Shown here piece after piece: positions 14,376-15,684 of a stretch of DNA of 15,684 nt. The position numbers were made by a program, and so were the translations under genes. Below the pieces are notes generated by a model, which made no database searches, was not told the DNA's origin, and saw only the letters and a program-made list of their open reading frames with translations. The stretch's first letter is position 1; every line of letters begins with the position of its first letter. Source of the DNA: Gammaproteobacteria bacterium (lineage in GTDB: Bacteria; Pseudomonadota; Gammaproteobacteria; UWMA-0217); assembly GCA_027031685.1 (NCBI GenBank), contig JALVPS010000201.1, positions 1 through 15,684 of the forward strand. Reading direction: 5' to 3'.

Positions 14376-15052
14376 AACGGCCCGATCTGCGCGTCCTCAT
14401 CATCGACGACCACACCCTGTTCCGCGAGGGGCTGCAGGGCCTGCTCGAACACCGCGGCATCCAGGTGGTGGCCTCCATCGGCGATGGCGTGGAGGGCATC
14501 CAGGCGGCCGAGCGGCTGCAGCCGGACGTGGTGCTGCTGGACATGCGCATGCCGGACCTGGACGGCCTCATGGTGTTGCGCCGGCTGCGGCAGAAGCGTC
14601 TCAAGATGCCCACCGTCATCCTCACCACCAGCAGCAACGAGAAGGATCTGGTGGAGGCCCTGCGCGCCGGCGCCCAGGGCTACCTGCTCAAGGACATGGA
14701 GCCGGACGAGCTGGTGGTGGCCCTGTTCGACATCGTGGCCGGCAAGACCGTGGTGGCCCCCACGCTCACCCCGGTGCTGGCCAAAGTGGTACAGGGCGAG
14801 ACCGTCGAGCCCCCCAAGACCAAGCCCATCGAAACCCTCACCCCGCGCGAGACCGAGATCCTCGGCCTGCTGGCCGAGGGCCTCAGCAACAAGCTCATCG
14901 CCCGCCACCTGGGCATCTCCGATGGCACCGTCAAGCTGCATGTCAAGGCCATCCTGCGCAAGCTGGAGGTGCACTCGCGCGTGGAGGCTGCCGTCATGGC
15001 CGTGGAGCACGGCTTCCGCTCCGGCCACGGCATGTCCGGCGGCGGCGAGTGA
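14372..15052 (+). CDS. NarL/FixJ-family response regulator
   Basis: A 226-residue two-domain response regulator translated from an ATG that overlaps the kinase stop (ATGA, 14372-14375), so the two are almost certainly partners. The receiver domain has the acidic pair D12-D13, phosphoacceptor D57 (VVLLDMRMPD), the T85/T86 switch position and K107 (YLLKDM). The C-terminal LuxR-type helix-turn-helix spans about 155-208, with LTPRETEILGLLAEG and recognition helix TVKLHVKAILRKL. This resembles E. coli NarL closely, including two lysines of the recognition helix. The target genes are not shown by the sequence; the adjoining dsr genes are an obvious candidate. No clear NarL heptamer was found by eye upstream of dsrA. 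Confidence 0.9.
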   Translation: MKRPDLRVLIIDDHTLFREGLQGLLEHRGIQVVASIGDGVEGIQAAERLQPDVVLLDMRMPDLDGLMVLRRLRQKRLKMPTVILTTSSNEKDLVEALRAGAQGYLLKDMEPDELVVALFDIVAGKTVVAPTLTPVLAKVVQGETVEPPKTKPIETLTPRETEILGLLAEGLSNKLIARHLGISDGTVKLHVKAILRKLEVHSRVEAAVMAVEHGFRSGHGMSGGGE

Positions 15053-15096
15053 GTGCCCCGTCAACCCGATTCCCGCCGAGCACAGCAAGGAGACCC

Positions 15097-15573
15097 ATGA
15101 AGCGCTACACTGATCTGGTCAACGAACAGGCCCAGGCCATCGAGGAGATCTTCCCCTGGGATCTGGAGGAAAAGCTCAAGGGCGAGGAAAAGCCCCTCGT
15201 CCTGGACGTGCGCGAGCCGCACGAGTACAACGCCATGCACATCGAGGGTTCGCTCAATGTGCCGCGTGGCATCCTGGAGTCGGCCTGCGAGTGGGACTAC
15301 GAGGAGACGGTGCCCGAGCTGGTGCAGGCGCGCCAGCGCGAGGTGGTGGTGGTGTGCCGCTCCGGCAACCGCAGCGTGCTGGCCGCCTATACCCTCAAGC
15401 TGCTGGGCTATGAGAGGCCCATCTCCCTCAAGACCGGTCTGCGCGGCTGGAACGACTACGAGCTGCCCCTGATGGACCGCCAGTGCCGGCCCGTGGACAT
15501 CGAGGTGGCCGACGAGTACTTCGCCAACCAAGTGCGCGAGGACCAGCTCGACCCGGCGCGCCGCAAGGGCTGA
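15097..15573 (+). CDS. Single-domain rhodanese (sulfurtransferase)
   Basis: A 158-residue cytoplasmic protein with one rhodanese domain (about residues 15-130) and no signal peptide. LVLDVREPHEYNAMHIEGSLNVP is shortened here to its key elements: the DVRE strand and the HIEGS-NVPRG segment, both typical of active rhodaneses. The catalytic loop C87-R-S-G-N-R-S carries the persulfide-forming cysteine. The start is the ATG at 15097, supported by AAGGAGA at 15087-15093, rather than the ATG at 15049 that overlaps the regulator gene. It lies 44 bases after the regulator and is probably cotranscribed. A role in moving sulfane sulfur to or from the DsrEFH relay is inference; the usual rhd-tusA-dsrE2 partners are not in this window. 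Confidence 0.9.
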   Translation: MKRYTDLVNEQAQAIEEIFPWDLEEKLKGEEKPLVLDVREPHEYNAMHIEGSLNVPRGILESACEWDYEETVPELVQARQREVVVVCRSGNRSVLAAYTLKLLGYERPISLKTGLRGWNDYELPLMDRQCRPVDIEVADEYFANQVREDQLDPARRKG

Positions 15574-15591
15574 GCCGCCGGCGCCGCGCCG

Positions 15592-15684
15592 TCACACGTA
15601 GCGCTTGCGGTCCTTGCGCCGCCCGGTGCGGCCCGCCTTCTGCACGATCACCCCGTGGATGTTCTGCAGCCCGGCGATCTCCTG
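15592..15684 (-). CDS. C-terminal end of an unrecognised gene, convergent with the rhodanese
   Basis: Reading the minus strand from the right edge, 30 codons are open and end at a TGA (15594-15592). The G/C-rich third positions and the closing residues KAGRTGRRKDRKRYV, a strongly basic tail, look like the end of a real protein that may bind nucleic acid. The family was not recognised from this fragment. Its stop lies 18 bases from the rhodanese stop, so the two genes converge, and no clear shared terminator is seen between them. Confidence 0.5.
   Translation of the reverse strand, partial: QEIAGLQNIHGVIVQKAGRTGRRKDRKRYV

Noticed and set aside
15049..15096. Earlier ATG for the rhodanese adding 16 residues
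   Set aside because: It overlaps the response regulator stop, lacks a ribosome binding site, and the ATG at 15097 has AAGGAGA just upstream.
1..15684. CRISPR arrays, tRNA or rRNA genes, insertion sequences
   Set aside because: No regularly spaced repeats, RNA gene signatures or transposase genes were seen; the window is a compact chromosomal metabolic locus.

Overview
The window carries a complete oxidative-type dissimilatory sulfite reductase (dsr) locus on the + strand, followed by a two-component regulatory pair and a rhodanese. The gene order dsrA-B-E-F-H-C-M-K-L-J-O-P-N-R matches the cluster known from sulfur-oxidising Gammaproteobacteria such as Allochromatium vinosum. The presence of dsrEFH and dsrL and the absence of dsrD mark the pathway as running in the oxidative direction. 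High GC with strong G/C at third codon positions, plus this gene order, suggests a chemo- or phototrophic sulfur oxidiser of the Chromatiales/Ectothiorhodospiraceae type. The genus cannot be named from the sequence alone.

Layout. Positions 1-340 are upstream DNA with a short perfect hairpin, a candidate sigma-70-type promoter (178-206) and three CTGCGTG direct repeats; an open frame running in from the left edge may be the tail of an upstream gene. From 341 to 11100 follow twelve closely spaced genes: dsrAB (sulfite reductase), dsrEFH (sulfur-transferring hexamer), dsrC (sulfur carrier substrate), dsrMK, dsrL (NAD(P)H-linked flavoprotein) and dsrJOP. A strong hairpin lacking a T-run lies between dsrC and dsrM. 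A terminator-like hairpin with TTTT follows dsrP, so dsrN (siroheme amidase, GTG start with no visible ribosome binding site) and dsrR (cysteine-free A-type protein) probably form a separate or read-through transcript. The place occupied by dsrS in A. vinosum holds instead a soluble GAF histidine kinase and a NarL-type response regulator overlapping by ATGA, then a single-domain rhodanese. A minus-strand gene runs in convergently from the right edge (15592-15684).

How the genes work together. Known for the family: DsrEFH receives sulfane sulfur and passes it to the C-terminal cysteine arm of DsrC; persulfidated DsrC is the substrate of DsrAB, which with DsrL forms sulfite and reduces NAD(P)+; the DsrMKJOP membrane complex handles oxidised or trisulfide DsrC and connects it to the quinone pool; DsrN makes siroheme amide for DsrAB; DsrR supports dsr expression after transcription. 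Inference: the two-component pair, whose kinase has no membrane segments and a C-x-C...C cysteine cluster in its GAF domain, may sense a cytoplasmic redox, iron-sulfur or sulfur signal and control this locus, and the rhodanese may feed or drain sulfane sulfur.
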